The notes beneath the pieces were generated by a model that had not been told where the DNA came from, searched no databases, and saw only the letters and a list, made by a program, of their open reading frames with translations. Below are positions 32,583 to 40,407 of a stretch of DNA of 64,000 nt, in pieces (the first letter of the stretch is position 1; the number at the start of each line of letters is the position of its first letter). Origin of the DNA: Plantactinospora endophytica (GTDB lineage: Bacteria; Actinomycetota; Actinomycetes; Mycobacteriales; Micromonosporaceae); assembly GCF_016862915.1 (NCBI RefSeq), contig NZ_BONW01000001.1, positions 496,001 through 560,000 of the forward strand, given 5' to 3'. A program made the position numbers and the translations under genes.

Positions 32583-33833
32583 TCAGGTCAGCACGGCGTC
32601 GAGTCGGCCGCGCCAGCCGGCCAGCACCTGCTCCGGATCGGTGTCGAGTACCCGTTCCAGCAGGCTGGCGTAGACGTCCCGGAAGTCGGTGGTGAACCGC
32701 AGGTCGCCGTCGTCGAGCCGGGTCAGGTCGGGCGGCTCGCCGTGCAGGCCGCCGCGTACGCCGGCACCGAGCAGGAAGACGTCCGAGGCGGTGCCGTGGT
32801 CGGTGCCGTCCGAGGCGTTGGCCCGGACCCGCCGGCCGAACTCGGAGTAGACCGCCACCACCACCTTGCGGCCGGCCTCGGTGCCGGCCATCCGGTCGAC
32901 GAAGGCGGTCAGCGCCTTGTCCAACTGGCCGAGCAGGATCGCCTGGAGCTGCTTCTCGTCGGCGTGCGTGTCGAAGCCGCCCAGCGAGACGGAGAAGACC
33001 CGGCTGGACACCCCGGCCTCGACGCACTCGGCGACCAGGTCCAGTTGGGCGGCGAGCGCACTGCGGGCTCCGCCGGTGGCGGTCGCCGCCGGACGTTCGT
33101 CGGTACCGCCGTCGTCGGCCTCGTCGGCCGCTGCCGCGTCGCGTACCTCGGTGATCATGGCGTCGACGGCACGCAGGTCGGCGAAGCAGGCAGCGGCGCG
33201 GGCCTGTCCGGCCGGCTCGCCGGGTTCCGCCACCGCGAGTTTCGCCAGCGTCTGGTCGCCGACCGGACGGCGGGCCTTCCGCTCGGTGACCGGTACGGCG
33301 GCACCCGCGCTGCGCGCTCCGGCCAGTAGCGGTGGCAGGGTCGGCTCGAAGGAGACCGCGAGCCGGGGATCGCCGCCGACCCCGTCCAGCCAGCGGCCCA
33401 GCCAGCCGGTCTGCTCGGGGCGGTCGGGGCGGGCGGTCTGCCAGATGTCCATCGAGCGGAAGTGACTGCGGTCGGGTGTCGGATATCCGACACCGCGTAC
33501 GATGGCCAGCCTGCCGTCGCCGAAGAGTCGGTGCAGCCCGCCCAGTGCCGGGTTCAGCCCGACCCGGTCGTCCAGCCGCTTCACCTCGTCGGCCGAGTAC
33601 GCCAGCTCGGGGCGGGCGTCCTGGTAGGCCGGATCGGCGTACGGGACGACGGTGTTCAGGCCGTCGTTGCCGCCGTACAGGGTGACCAGGACCAGGGTAC
33701 GGGCCTGCGGGTCCCGGTCACCGGCCGTGTCGAACAGGTCGGACAGGCCGTACGCGGTGGCGCCGGCCGCGAGCGCACCCGCCCCGGCCACCCCGCTGGC
33801 CAGCAGGAACCTGCGTCGGGTGAGGATGTCCAT
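32583..33833 (-). CDS. Tat-exported DUF1501 protein
   Basis: A 416-residue protein of the DUF1501 family (sulfatase/alkaline-phosphatase-like fold). A twin-arginine signal LTRRRFLLASGVAGAGALAAG covers about 4-24. The DUF1501 hallmarks follow: LYGGNDGLNTVVPY, RSHFRSMDIWQTA, GGFDTHADE and a DHGTASDVFLLG motif near 325. It forms a pair with the DUF1800 gene upstream on the same strand. AAGGAG lies eight bases before the ATG. Substrate unknown. Confidence 0.88.
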   Translation of the reverse strand: MDILTRRRFLLASGVAGAGALAAGATAYGLSDLFDTAGDRDPQARTLVLVTLYGGNDGLNTVVPYADPAYQDARPELAYSADEVKRLDDRVGLNPALGGLHRLFGDGRLAIVRGVGYPTPDRSHFRSMDIWQTARPDRPEQTGWLGRWLDGVGGDPRLAVSFEPTLPPLLAGARSAGAAVPVTERKARRPVGDQTLAKLAVAEPGEPAGQARAAACFADLRAVDAMITEVRDAAAADEADDGGTDERPAATATGGARSALAAQLDLVAECVEAGVSSRVFSVSLGGFDTHADEKQLQAILLGQLDKALTAFVDRMAGTEAGRKVVVAVYSEFGRRVRANASDGTDHGTASDVFLLGAGVRGGLHGEPPDLTRLDDGDLRFTTDFRDVYASLLERVLDTDPEQVLAGWRGRLDAVLT

Positions 33834-34005
33834 CCGCTCGTCTCCTTCTCGTTGCGCAGACGGTGTGCTCGTCCGTCAGCAGCCGGCGCGCACTCGTCGC
33901 ACGGTGTACTCGTCTATCCATCAGCTCGGCTAGCAGCTCGTCCATCAGCCAGCAGCTCGTCCGTCGGCCAGCAGCTCGTCCGTCGGGAGACGGTGCGGTA
34001 CTCGT
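33834..34005 (-). repeat. Degenerate repeats between DUF1800 and DUF1501 genes
   Basis: The 172-base gap holds three copies of a 19-base unit (33931-33949, 33950-33968, 33969-33987; core CAGCAGCTCGTCCGTCGGC). Short echoes of the DUF1800 3' end (GAATACACCGTCTGC on the minus strand) recur as GAGTACACCGT and GAGCACACCGTCTGC. This looks like past duplication of the gene end. Confidence 0.75.
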
Positions 34006-35310
34006 TCAGCAGACGGTGTATTCCGGGCTGACCAGCCCGGCGACCAGCAGCCGGCGCGGGTCGTCGGCCAGCGGGGTCAGCGCGGCCCGGGTGCGTGGCG
34101 TCCACCGGTCGACCACCAGCAGCCGGGCCAGCGCCGCCGGCCGGTCGTCCCGGGGCGCGGCGGCGAGCCGCCGGGTCAGCTCCGCCGGTGCCGCGTTGGC
34201 CAGCAGCGCGGCCAGCCGCATCCGGGACTGCAACGACGACGTGGTCAACCAGGCCGGGCCGGCCGGCCAGCCGCCCACGCTCGGTGGTCGCAACGGCACC
34301 TGGTCCATCCCGGCCAGCCGGTTGACCAGCTCCCTGCGCTGCTGGTCGGGGAGCTTCCCGGGCCGGATGCCGAGCTGCCGCATCGCACCGACCGCCCACT
34401 CCACCGGCTGCTTCACCAGCCCGCCCCGGGTCTGCGCGAACGACGGTGCGGTGAGGACCGCCCGGAGTACCTCTATGGTGCCGCCGTTCGCGCCGGACAG
34501 CGGCTCCGGCGGCGGTACGTCGGTGCCGGCGAACCGGGCCCAGAGCCGGGCCGCGACGAAGGCGGCGGATTCTGGCCGGGCGGCCAGCAGTCGGGCGTAC
34601 GAGTCGGCGTCGAACGCCTCGGTCCGGCCCAGGATCGTCTTCTCGGCCGGGTCGTGCCGGCGCCGGACGAACCGGGCCTTTCCGGTACGCCGGTCGACCT
34701 GCCAGCCGGTCAACGCCCGCGCCCCGGCCTTCACGTGCGCCTCGGTGTAGTGGCCGATGCCGAGCGTGAACAGCTCCATCAGCTCCCGGGCCAGGTTCTC
34801 GTTCGGGGCGGTACGGCTGTTCTTCTGCCCGTCGAGCCACAGGATCAGGGCCGGATCACGGACCATCGCCCGGACCAGCTCCTCGAACGGCCCCCGGCCG
34901 TACCTGCGGAAGGTGTCGAGCTGTCCGAGCATGAGCTGGGCCGACCTGACCTTGCGTACGCTGGTCGCCCAGTGCCCGTGCCAGAAGAACACCAACTTCT
35001 CGGTGAGCTGGTGCTCGGCGGCGACCATCCGGTCGAGCCACCAGTCGACCAGCCCACGCGCCTGTTCCGCCCGCTGCTTCTGGGCCTGCTGTCGTTGCTC
35101 CCGGCTGGAGTCCTTGCCGATCCCGGCGTACGGGTCGGCGCCGAGGTCCGGTGCCGGGGTGGCCGCCGCGCCCGGGTCGGCGCCGACCGGGGCGAGTAAC
35201 CGGTCCAGTGTGCCGGCCAGCCCGGCACGTTCGGCCGCGTCCACCTCGGCGGCGGTCGGCCCGAAGGTGGCGCGGCGCAACAGGTGCACGACTGCGTCCC
35301 GATCGACCAT
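34006..35310 (-). CDS. DUF1800 family protein
   Basis: A 434-residue protein of the DUF1800 family, almost always found beside DUF1501. It starts VHLLRRATFGPTAAEVDAAE, has EKLVFFWHGHWATS near 104-117, the NENLARELMELFTLGIGHYTE signature near 171-190 and PPSVGGWPAGPAWLTTSSL near the end. No signal peptide is seen, so it may be cytoplasmic or exported with its partner. Function unknown. Confidence 0.88.
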   Translation of the reverse strand: MVDRDAVVHLLRRATFGPTAAEVDAAERAGLAGTLDRLLAPVGADPGAAATPAPDLGADPYAGIGKDSSREQRQQAQKQRAEQARGLVDWWLDRMVAAEHQLTEKLVFFWHGHWATSVRKVRSAQLMLGQLDTFRRYGRGPFEELVRAMVRDPALILWLDGQKNSRTAPNENLARELMELFTLGIGHYTEAHVKAGARALTGWQVDRRTGKARFVRRRHDPAEKTILGRTEAFDADSYARLLAARPESAAFVAARLWARFAGTDVPPPEPLSGANGGTIEVLRAVLTAPSFAQTRGGLVKQPVEWAVGAMRQLGIRPGKLPDQQRRELVNRLAGMDQVPLRPPSVGGWPAGPAWLTTSSLQSRMRLAALLANAAPAELTRRLAAAPRDDRPAALARLLVVDRWTPRTRAALTPLADDPRRLLVAGLVSPEYTVC

Positions 35311-35407
35311 GCGGCCGACCCTAGGCGGGCAATGTACGAGCCCGGTAAGGCCGGGAATCGAGAACGGTCTGCGCCACCGGCGCCCGAGCCGACGACGTGC
35401 GGCCCCA

Positions 35408-35501
35408 ACTCGCCGCCGACACCCTGGGTGGACTGGTCACCGGCTCGCCACCGACGCTCTGAGTGGACTGGTCACCAGCTCGCCACCGACGCCCTGAGTG
35501 G
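35408..35501. repeat. 35-bp tandem repeat between DUF1800 and enoyl-CoA hydratase genes
   Basis: Two 35-base units (35424-35458 and 35459-35493) differ at only a few positions, with a 16-base partial copy before and an 8-base partial copy after. The surrounding 35311-35510 stretch has no supported gene. Confidence 0.9.
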
Positions 35502-35510
35502 GCCCGGTGG

Positions 35511-36299
35511 TCAGCGGCCGTCGAACGTCGGGCGGCGCTTCTCCACGAAGGCGGCGGTGGCGGCCCGGTGGTCGGCGGTGGCGCCGCAGATGGCCTGCGC
35601 CTGCGCCTCGGCGGCCAGCGCCTCCGACAGGGTGCCCGCGTCGCCGACCGAGAGCTGCCGCTTGATCGCCCCGTACGCCACCGTCGGTCCGGCGGCCAGC
35701 CTGGCGGCCAGTTCCTGCGCGGTCTCCAGTACCAGTTCGTCGTCGACCAGCCGGTTCAGCAGCCCGAGCCGGTACGCCTCGTCCGCCGGTACCGGCTCGG
35801 CCAGCATCAGCAGCTCGACCGCCTTCGCGTGGCCGACGAGCCGGGGCAGCGACCAGGAGGCGCCGGTGTCGCCGGCCAGGCCGACCTTGGCGAAGGCCAG
35901 CAGGAAGCTGGTGCCGGGTCCGCCGATCCGGAAATCGGCGAGGAAGGCCAGCGAGGCTCCGGCGCCGGCCGCCATGCCGCGTACCGCCGCGATCACCGGC
36001 TTGGGCAGGCTGGCCAGCCGGGAGGCGATCGGGTTGTAGTGGGTCCGTACCGTGCCGAGCGGGTCGGTGCTGCCACCGGCCAGCGTTTCGGCGTGCTCCC
36101 GCAGGTCCTGGCCGGCGCAGAAGGCCGAGCCGGCGCCGGCCAGCACCACCGCCCGGCAGGAGCGGTCGTGCTCCAGGTCGGCCAGCGTGTCCCGCAGCGC
36201 CTCCTTCAGGGGTACGTCGAGCGCGTTCATCGCCGCCGGCCGGTTCAGGGTCAGCGTGACCACGGAGTCGGAGCGGTCGATGAGCAGCGGCGCGGTCAC
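35511..36299 (-). CDS. Enoyl-CoA hydratase/isomerase family protein
   Basis: A 262-residue crotonase-fold enzyme. The oxyanion-hole segments are GSAFCAGQDLRE near 57-68 and RGMAAGAGASLAFLADF near 104-120; the Glu used by classical hydratases is not at its usual place (AKVGLAGDTGASW), and the pattern is close to PaaG-type 1,2-epoxyphenylacetyl-CoA isomerases. It starts at GTG inside the stop of the PaaX-type regulator (GTGA), so both are co-expressed. A role in aromatic or fatty-acid catabolism is inferred. Confidence 0.85.
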   Translation of the reverse strand: MTAPLLIDRSDSVVTLTLNRPAAMNALDVPLKEALRDTLADLEHDRSCRAVVLAGAGSAFCAGQDLREHAETLAGGSTDPLGTVRTHYNPIASRLASLPKPVIAAVRGMAAGAGASLAFLADFRIGGPGTSFLLAFAKVGLAGDTGASWSLPRLVGHAKAVELLMLAEPVPADEAYRLGLLNRLVDDELVLETAQELAARLAAGPTVAYGAIKRQLSVGDAGTLSEALAAEAQAQAICGATADHRAATAAFVEKRRPTFDGR

Positions 36300-37120
36300 G
36301 AGTGTGGACCCTTCTGTCGGGCGATCCGGTGGGAACCGTCGAGGCACTGCTCGACGAAGCGGTCGGCGGCCGGGCGGAGCCGGGCGGCGTGCCGGTCGAA
36401 GAACGCCGCGGCGCTGGTCCCGGGCCACCGTTCGGGCAGCAGCGCGGGAGGCAGTTGCGGGTCCCGGAAGAGGAAGGTACGCCATGCGTGCACGAGCCGG
36501 AACCGGGCGGCGTACGCGTCCTCGTCGCAGCTTCGTACGGTCACCGAGGCGAGCAGGGGCCGCTGCGCCGAGACGAACTCCTGGTACGCGTTGGCGATCT
36601 CGTCGAGGTCCCAGGCCCGCCGGACCACCCCCATCGCGCCGGGGGTGCCGGAGGTGTGTGCGGCGGTGAACCGTTCGTAGCGCACGCCGGCCTCGGTGAG
36701 CAGGCCGTCCACGTCCTCCCCGGGCCGGGTGGCGACCCAGTTCTGCTCGTCGAGCATGCCGTAGCCGAGATAGCTCAGGTTGGCGGCGAGGCGCTGGCGA
36801 TCTCGCCGGTTCGTGCCCGCTTCGAGCACGATCATGTCGAATCGACCGTCCCACCCGATCTTGCCGGTGCGGTAGATCCGGGCAGCCGCCTCGTCGAGTC
36901 GTCGGGCCGCTCTCGGGGTGAGCAGATAACCCGGTCCGGCGGCCAGCCGGAGCGGGTGCAGCCAACCCTGCCGGACCATCCGGGAGACCGCGGTACGGAC
37001 CGCGGGTGCCGCGATGCCCAGCGGGGATAGTAGTTTGACCAGCGCGGACACTGGTGCGCGTCCACCCCGGGAGCGGAGGTAGTCGCCATACAGGTCGAAG
37101 AGTGCCGACCGTGCCTGCAT
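36296..37120 (-). CDS. PaaX-family transcriptional repressor
   Basis: A 274-residue regulator of the PaaX family. The N-terminal winged helix starts QARSALFDLYGDYLRSRGG and includes AVRTAVSRMVRQGWL; the central and C-terminal PaaX domains follow. Members repress phenylacetate-type catabolic genes and respond to an acyl-CoA. The adjacent PaaG-like hydratase suggests a similar regulon. ATG 37120 matches the family start; a GTG at 37138 is in frame. Confidence 0.88.
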   Translation of the reverse strand: MQARSALFDLYGDYLRSRGGRAPVSALVKLLSPLGIAAPAVRTAVSRMVRQGWLHPLRLAAGPGYLLTPRAARRLDEAAARIYRTGKIGWDGRFDMIVLEAGTNRRDRQRLAANLSYLGYGMLDEQNWVATRPGEDVDGLLTEAGVRYERFTAAHTSGTPGAMGVVRRAWDLDEIANAYQEFVSAQRPLLASVTVRSCDEDAYAARFRLVHAWRTFLFRDPQLPPALLPERWPGTSAAAFFDRHAARLRPAADRFVEQCLDGSHRIARQKGPHS

Positions 37121-37307
37121 GACCGCACATTGTGACACCCCTTCTCAAGATATGCTAGGTGCTGTTACATCAACGCTGGTTCGGTTTGGGTCCGGCGGTG
37201 TTCATCAGGGAAAATCGTTGGTCGGCACCGCGGCCTTGGGCGGTGATGCTGACCAAATGGATGTGGGGTAACCCACCGACCCTGATGAAGGTCTGAGGGG
37301 AGACAAC

Positions 37308-37475
37308 ATGGCGGCGATGAAGCCGCGGACGGGCGACGGTCCGCTGGAAGTCACCAAGGAGGGCCGGGGCATCGTCATGCGGGTTCCGCTGGAGGGTGGT
37401 GGCCGGCTCGTCGTCGAGATGACTCCCGACGAGGCCAACGCGCTCGGTGACGCGCTGAAGGCCGCCGCCGGCTAA
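37308..37475 (+). CDS. DUF3117 small protein
   Basis: A 55-residue protein, MAAMKPRTGDGPLEVTKEGR, then VPLEGGGRLVVEM and a final helix DEANALGDALKAAAG, the DUF3117 family (mycobacterial Rv1211). GGGGAG precedes the ATG. It is short but highly conserved in actinobacteria, usually near tag and glycogen genes. Function unknown. A strong hairpin terminator follows. Confidence 0.93.
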   Translation: MAAMKPRTGDGPLEVTKEGRGIVMRVPLEGGGRLVVEMTPDEANALGDALKAAAG

Positions 37476-37524
37476 GTGAACGCCGACTCCTCCGGGCGGC
37501 ACGTCTCGTCCGGCGGGGTTTCTC

Positions 37525-37562
37525 ACCCTGGGCCACCGGCGGTGCTGCCGGTGGCCCAGGGT
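37525..37562 (+). terminator. Perfect 16-bp hairpin terminator after DUF3117
   Basis: ACCCTGGGCCACCGGC (37525-37540) pairs perfectly with GCCGGTGGCCCAGGGT (37547-37562) over a 6-base loop, 50 bases after the DUF3117 stop. No long T tract follows. Confidence 0.8.
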
Positions 37563-37625
37563 CGTTCTGTCCGGCGGGGTAGCGTCCACCCCGTTCCCCA
37601 CAAGATCCTCTGGAGGTAGGTCGGC

Positions 37626-39170
37626 GTGCTGTCGATCCGTCTGGTAGTCGACCCCACCGGTTTCGACACCCTGGCCCTGCCGGTCGCCCCCGTCGAGGCG
37701 CCCGACCGGCCCACCGACGGACCGGGGCGGGCCGAGCCGGCTCCGGGCGCCAGCCCCGCCTCCGGTGACACGGCCGAGCCGACCGGTCGACTCCTGCCGA
37801 CCTACCCGGGACTGCCGGCCGGGCTGGCCAACGAGGCGACCGCGCTGCTGCCCTACCTCGACCAGCCCGGGAGCGCGGGCGCGGTGCACCGGTCGATCCG
37901 GCCGCAGAGCACCCCCACCCGGCTGCTGCTGGCCGGCGTGGGTGCCGGCGACGAGGCCGGCTGGCGGTCCGCCGGGGCGGCGGTGGTCCGGGCGGGCACC
38001 CGTGAGAGTTCGATCACTATAGCGATCCCGCTCGATGCCGATCCGGGCGTCGTGCGCGGCGTCGCCGAGGGGGTGTGGCTGGCGTCGTACCGGTACCGGA
38101 TGCCCGGTGCGAACGGCGCCGAGCCGCCCGCGCTCGCCGAGGTGCTGCTCGCGGTCGCGGATCCGGAGCCCTACCGGGCGGCCCTGGACACCGCCCGGGC
38201 GGTCGCCGAGGCGACCCGGTTCGCCCGGGACCTGACCAACACCCCCTCCTCGCTGAAGACCCCGGCCTGGTTCGCCGACCGGGTGGTCGAGGCCGCCGCC
38301 GGACGGCCCGGGCTGACCGTCGAGGTCCGGGAGCCGGACCGGCTCGCCGCCGAGGGATTCGGCGGCATCCTCGCCGTCGGCGGGGGATCGGCCCAGGGAC
38401 CCCGGCTGGTCGAGCTGAGCTGGCGGCCGGAGGGCGCGGACCGGCACGTCGTACTGGTCGGCAAGGGGATCACCTTCGACACCGGTGGCATCTCGATCAA
38501 GCCCCGGGACGGCATGAAGCTGATGCGCAAGGACATGGGCGGTGCCGCGGCCGTGGTCGCCGCCGTACTCGGTGCCGCCGCGCTCGACCTCCCGGTCCGG
38601 GTCACCGCGCTGGCCCCGCTCGCCGAGAACATGCCCAGCGGCTCGGCGTACCGGCCGGGCGACGTGGTGCGGCACTACAACGGGCTGACCAGCGAGAGCA
38701 CCAACACCGACGCCGAGGGACGGCTGGTACTCGCCGACGCCCTCGGGTACGCGGTGCGGCACCTCGCGCCGGACCTGCTGGTCGACCTGGCCACGCTGAC
38801 CGGGGCGAACGCGGTCGCGCTCGGCAAGCGGACGGCGGCCCTCTACAGCGACACCGACGAGCTGGCCGAGGCGGTACTGGCGGCGGCCGGTGCGGCCGGC
38901 GAGCGGGCCTGGCGGATGCCGCTGCCGACCGACTACGCCGAATACCTCGGCAGCGACATCGCCGACCTCTACAGCGCCCCGACCCAGGGCGCCGGATCGG
39001 TGCTCGCCGCGCTCTACCTGCGCGAGTTCACCGGTGACCTGCGGGACCGCTGGGTGCACGTCGACATGTCGGCGCCGTCCTGGGCCGACGGCAACGACGG
39101 CGAACTCGTCAAGGGCGCCACCGGCTGGGGCGTACGCACCCTGCTGCGCTGGCTGGCCACCCAGCCGTAG
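37626..39170 (+). CDS. pepA: Leucyl aminopeptidase (M17 family)
   Basis: A 514-residue cytosolic M17 metallopeptidase that removes N-terminal residues from peptides. The metal and catalytic motifs are intact: VGKGITFDTGGISIKP near 279-294 with the Lys, Asp and Gly-rich loop, KDMGGAAAV, and NTDAEGRLVLADAL near 359-372 with the catalytic Arg. The first 180 residues are the regulatory domain. GTG 37626 is preceded by GGAGG. It is separated from DUF3117 by a terminator, so it has its own promoter. Confidence 0.93.
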   Translation: MLSIRLVVDPTGFDTLALPVAPVEAPDRPTDGPGRAEPAPGASPASGDTAEPTGRLLPTYPGLPAGLANEATALLPYLDQPGSAGAVHRSIRPQSTPTRLLLAGVGAGDEAGWRSAGAAVVRAGTRESSITIAIPLDADPGVVRGVAEGVWLASYRYRMPGANGAEPPALAEVLLAVADPEPYRAALDTARAVAEATRFARDLTNTPSSLKTPAWFADRVVEAAAGRPGLTVEVREPDRLAAEGFGGILAVGGGSAQGPRLVELSWRPEGADRHVVLVGKGITFDTGGISIKPRDGMKLMRKDMGGAAAVVAAVLGAAALDLPVRVTALAPLAENMPSGSAYRPGDVVRHYNGLTSESTNTDAEGRLVLADALGYAVRHLAPDLLVDLATLTGANAVALGKRTAALYSDTDELAEAVLAAAGAAGERAWRMPLPTDYAEYLGSDIADLYSAPTQGAGSVLAALYLREFTGDLRDRWVHVDMSAPSWADGNDGELVKGATGWGVRTLLRWLATQP

Positions 39171-39212
39171 CCGGCGTCCGGCCAGGTGCCCCGTCGCCTC
39201 CTGCCGGCAGCT

Positions 39213-39290
39213 CTCCGCCCCGGTGGCGACGGAACCGACTCCGCCCCGCTGGCGACGGGACAGGCTCCGCCCGGGTGGCGACGGGACCGA
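39213..39290. repeat. 26-bp tandem repeat after pepA
   Basis: Three units of 26 bases (39213-39238, 39239-39264, 39265-39290), each starting CTCCGCCC and containing TGGCGACGG, lie between the convergent pepA and O-methyltransferase genes. Confidence 0.9.
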
Positions 39291-39341
39291 CGACAGCCCC
39301 TCGCCACCCGGTGCGGAACCGAGGGCAGGCCGGTGGACGGG

Positions 39342-39995
39342 TCAGCGCTTGACCGCGACGAGCAGGCCCTCGCCGGTCGGCAGCAGTGCCGGGGTCCACT
39401 CCTCCGACTCCCGTACCGCCTTGACCACCTCCCGGACCGTCACCGTCTCCACGTCCCGGGCCGCCGGGTCGCCGATCCGGCCGGCGGCCAGCGTGCCGTG
39501 CAGCGCGAGTACCCCGCCGGGGCGGAGCAGCCGCAGCGCCGCCTCGACACAGGCGCTGTACTCCGCGACGTCCGAGTCGACGAAGATCAGGTCGTAGACG
39601 CCGTCGGCGAGCCGGGGCAGCACGTCCAGGGCCCGGCCGGTGATGATCCGGGTACGCCCGGAGGCGAAGCCCGCCTCCTGGAAGATCCGCCGGGCGATCC
39701 GCTGGTGCTCGGTCTCCACGTCGATCGTGGTCAGGATGCCGTCGGCGCGCATCCCCCGGAGCAGCCAGAGCCCGCTGACTCCGGTGCCGGTGCCGATCTC
39801 CACGACGGCCCGGGCACTGCCGGCGGCGGCCAACAGCCGGAGCGTGGCACCGGTACCCGGCGTCACGGCGTCGAGGCCGACCTCCCTGGCCAGGCTACGG
39901 GCGGTACGCAGGACCAGGTCCTCGGCGACGTACGCTTCGGCGAACTGGAGGGCTTGGGCGGTCGTCGTACTGACTGACCGGGCGACCGTGGCGAT
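39342..39995 (-). CDS. O-methyltransferase (class I SAM-dependent), apparent ATC start
   Basis: A 217-residue SAM-dependent methyltransferase of the small O-methyltransferase family (mycobacterial Rv1220c type). Motif I is VVEIGTGTGVSGLWLLRGM near 75-93; YDLIFVDSD near 138 is motif post-I/II. The N-terminal helix STTTAQALQFAEAYVAED fits the family start. No ATG, GTG or TTG exists in frame near it; a GGAGG site seven bases upstream points to ATC at 39995-39993. The next in-frame GTG is about 43 codons further in and would remove a conserved helix. Downstream context (htrA, tatB) matches Rv1220c. Confidence 0.78.
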   Translation of the reverse strand: MATVARSVSTTTAQALQFAEAYVAEDLVLRTARSLAREVGLDAVTPGTGATLRLLAAAGSARAVVEIGTGTGVSGLWLLRGMRADGILTTIDVETEHQRIARRIFQEAGFASGRTRIITGRALDVLPRLADGVYDLIFVDSDVAEYSACVEAALRLLRPGGVLALHGTLAAGRIGDPAARDVETVTVREVVKAVRESEEWTPALLPTGEGLLVAVKR

Positions 39996-40407
39996 GGCGG
40001 CACCTCCGGGCGGCGAGGGAACTCGGCTGTGGATGGAACTCGGTCGGCGGTGCGGGGCGCTGGTGCGGGCGGGTGTGGGATTTCCGGCTAACTGAGCTTG
40101 CGGACGGCGGGTACGCGTTGCGACGGTGGATCGGGCGGCGGTGATTCGAGCGGCGGTGCTGCGGGCGACAGTGGAGCCGGCGGCGGTGTGACGGCGGACC
40201 GGGCGGGGTTGCGGGTATGAGCCTAAGGGTGGTGGTACGTGATCGACAGGCGCGTACCTCGGACGGCGACCATGCCTCGGACCAACCGCTGACGGGTATT
40301 CGGCCATCCGTGCGATCCTGGACACGGAACCCGGACGCCGCGACCGGAACCGGTCGCCCGTGCCCGCGCGGCGCCCGGCTTCAGGGACGGACTGGGAGGC
40401 AGCGAAC
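39996..40407. other. Intergenic region between O-methyltransferase and htrA-like gene
   Basis: About 410 bases. It contains the 15-base tandem repeat at 40120-40194 and presumably divergent promoters, but no gene. In mycobacteria and streptomycetes an ECF sigma factor and its anti-sigma factor lie here; no trace is visible. Confidence 0.55.
40120..40194. repeat. 15-bp imperfect tandem repeat
   Basis: Five 15-base units from 40120 to 40194, core GCGGCGGTG plus six variable bases, in the promoter side of both flanking genes. Confidence 0.85.

Noticed and set aside
35408-35501. CRISPR array or attachment site
   Set aside because: Units are directly adjacent without spacers and no cas, integrase or tRNA gene is nearby; it is a simple tandem repeat.
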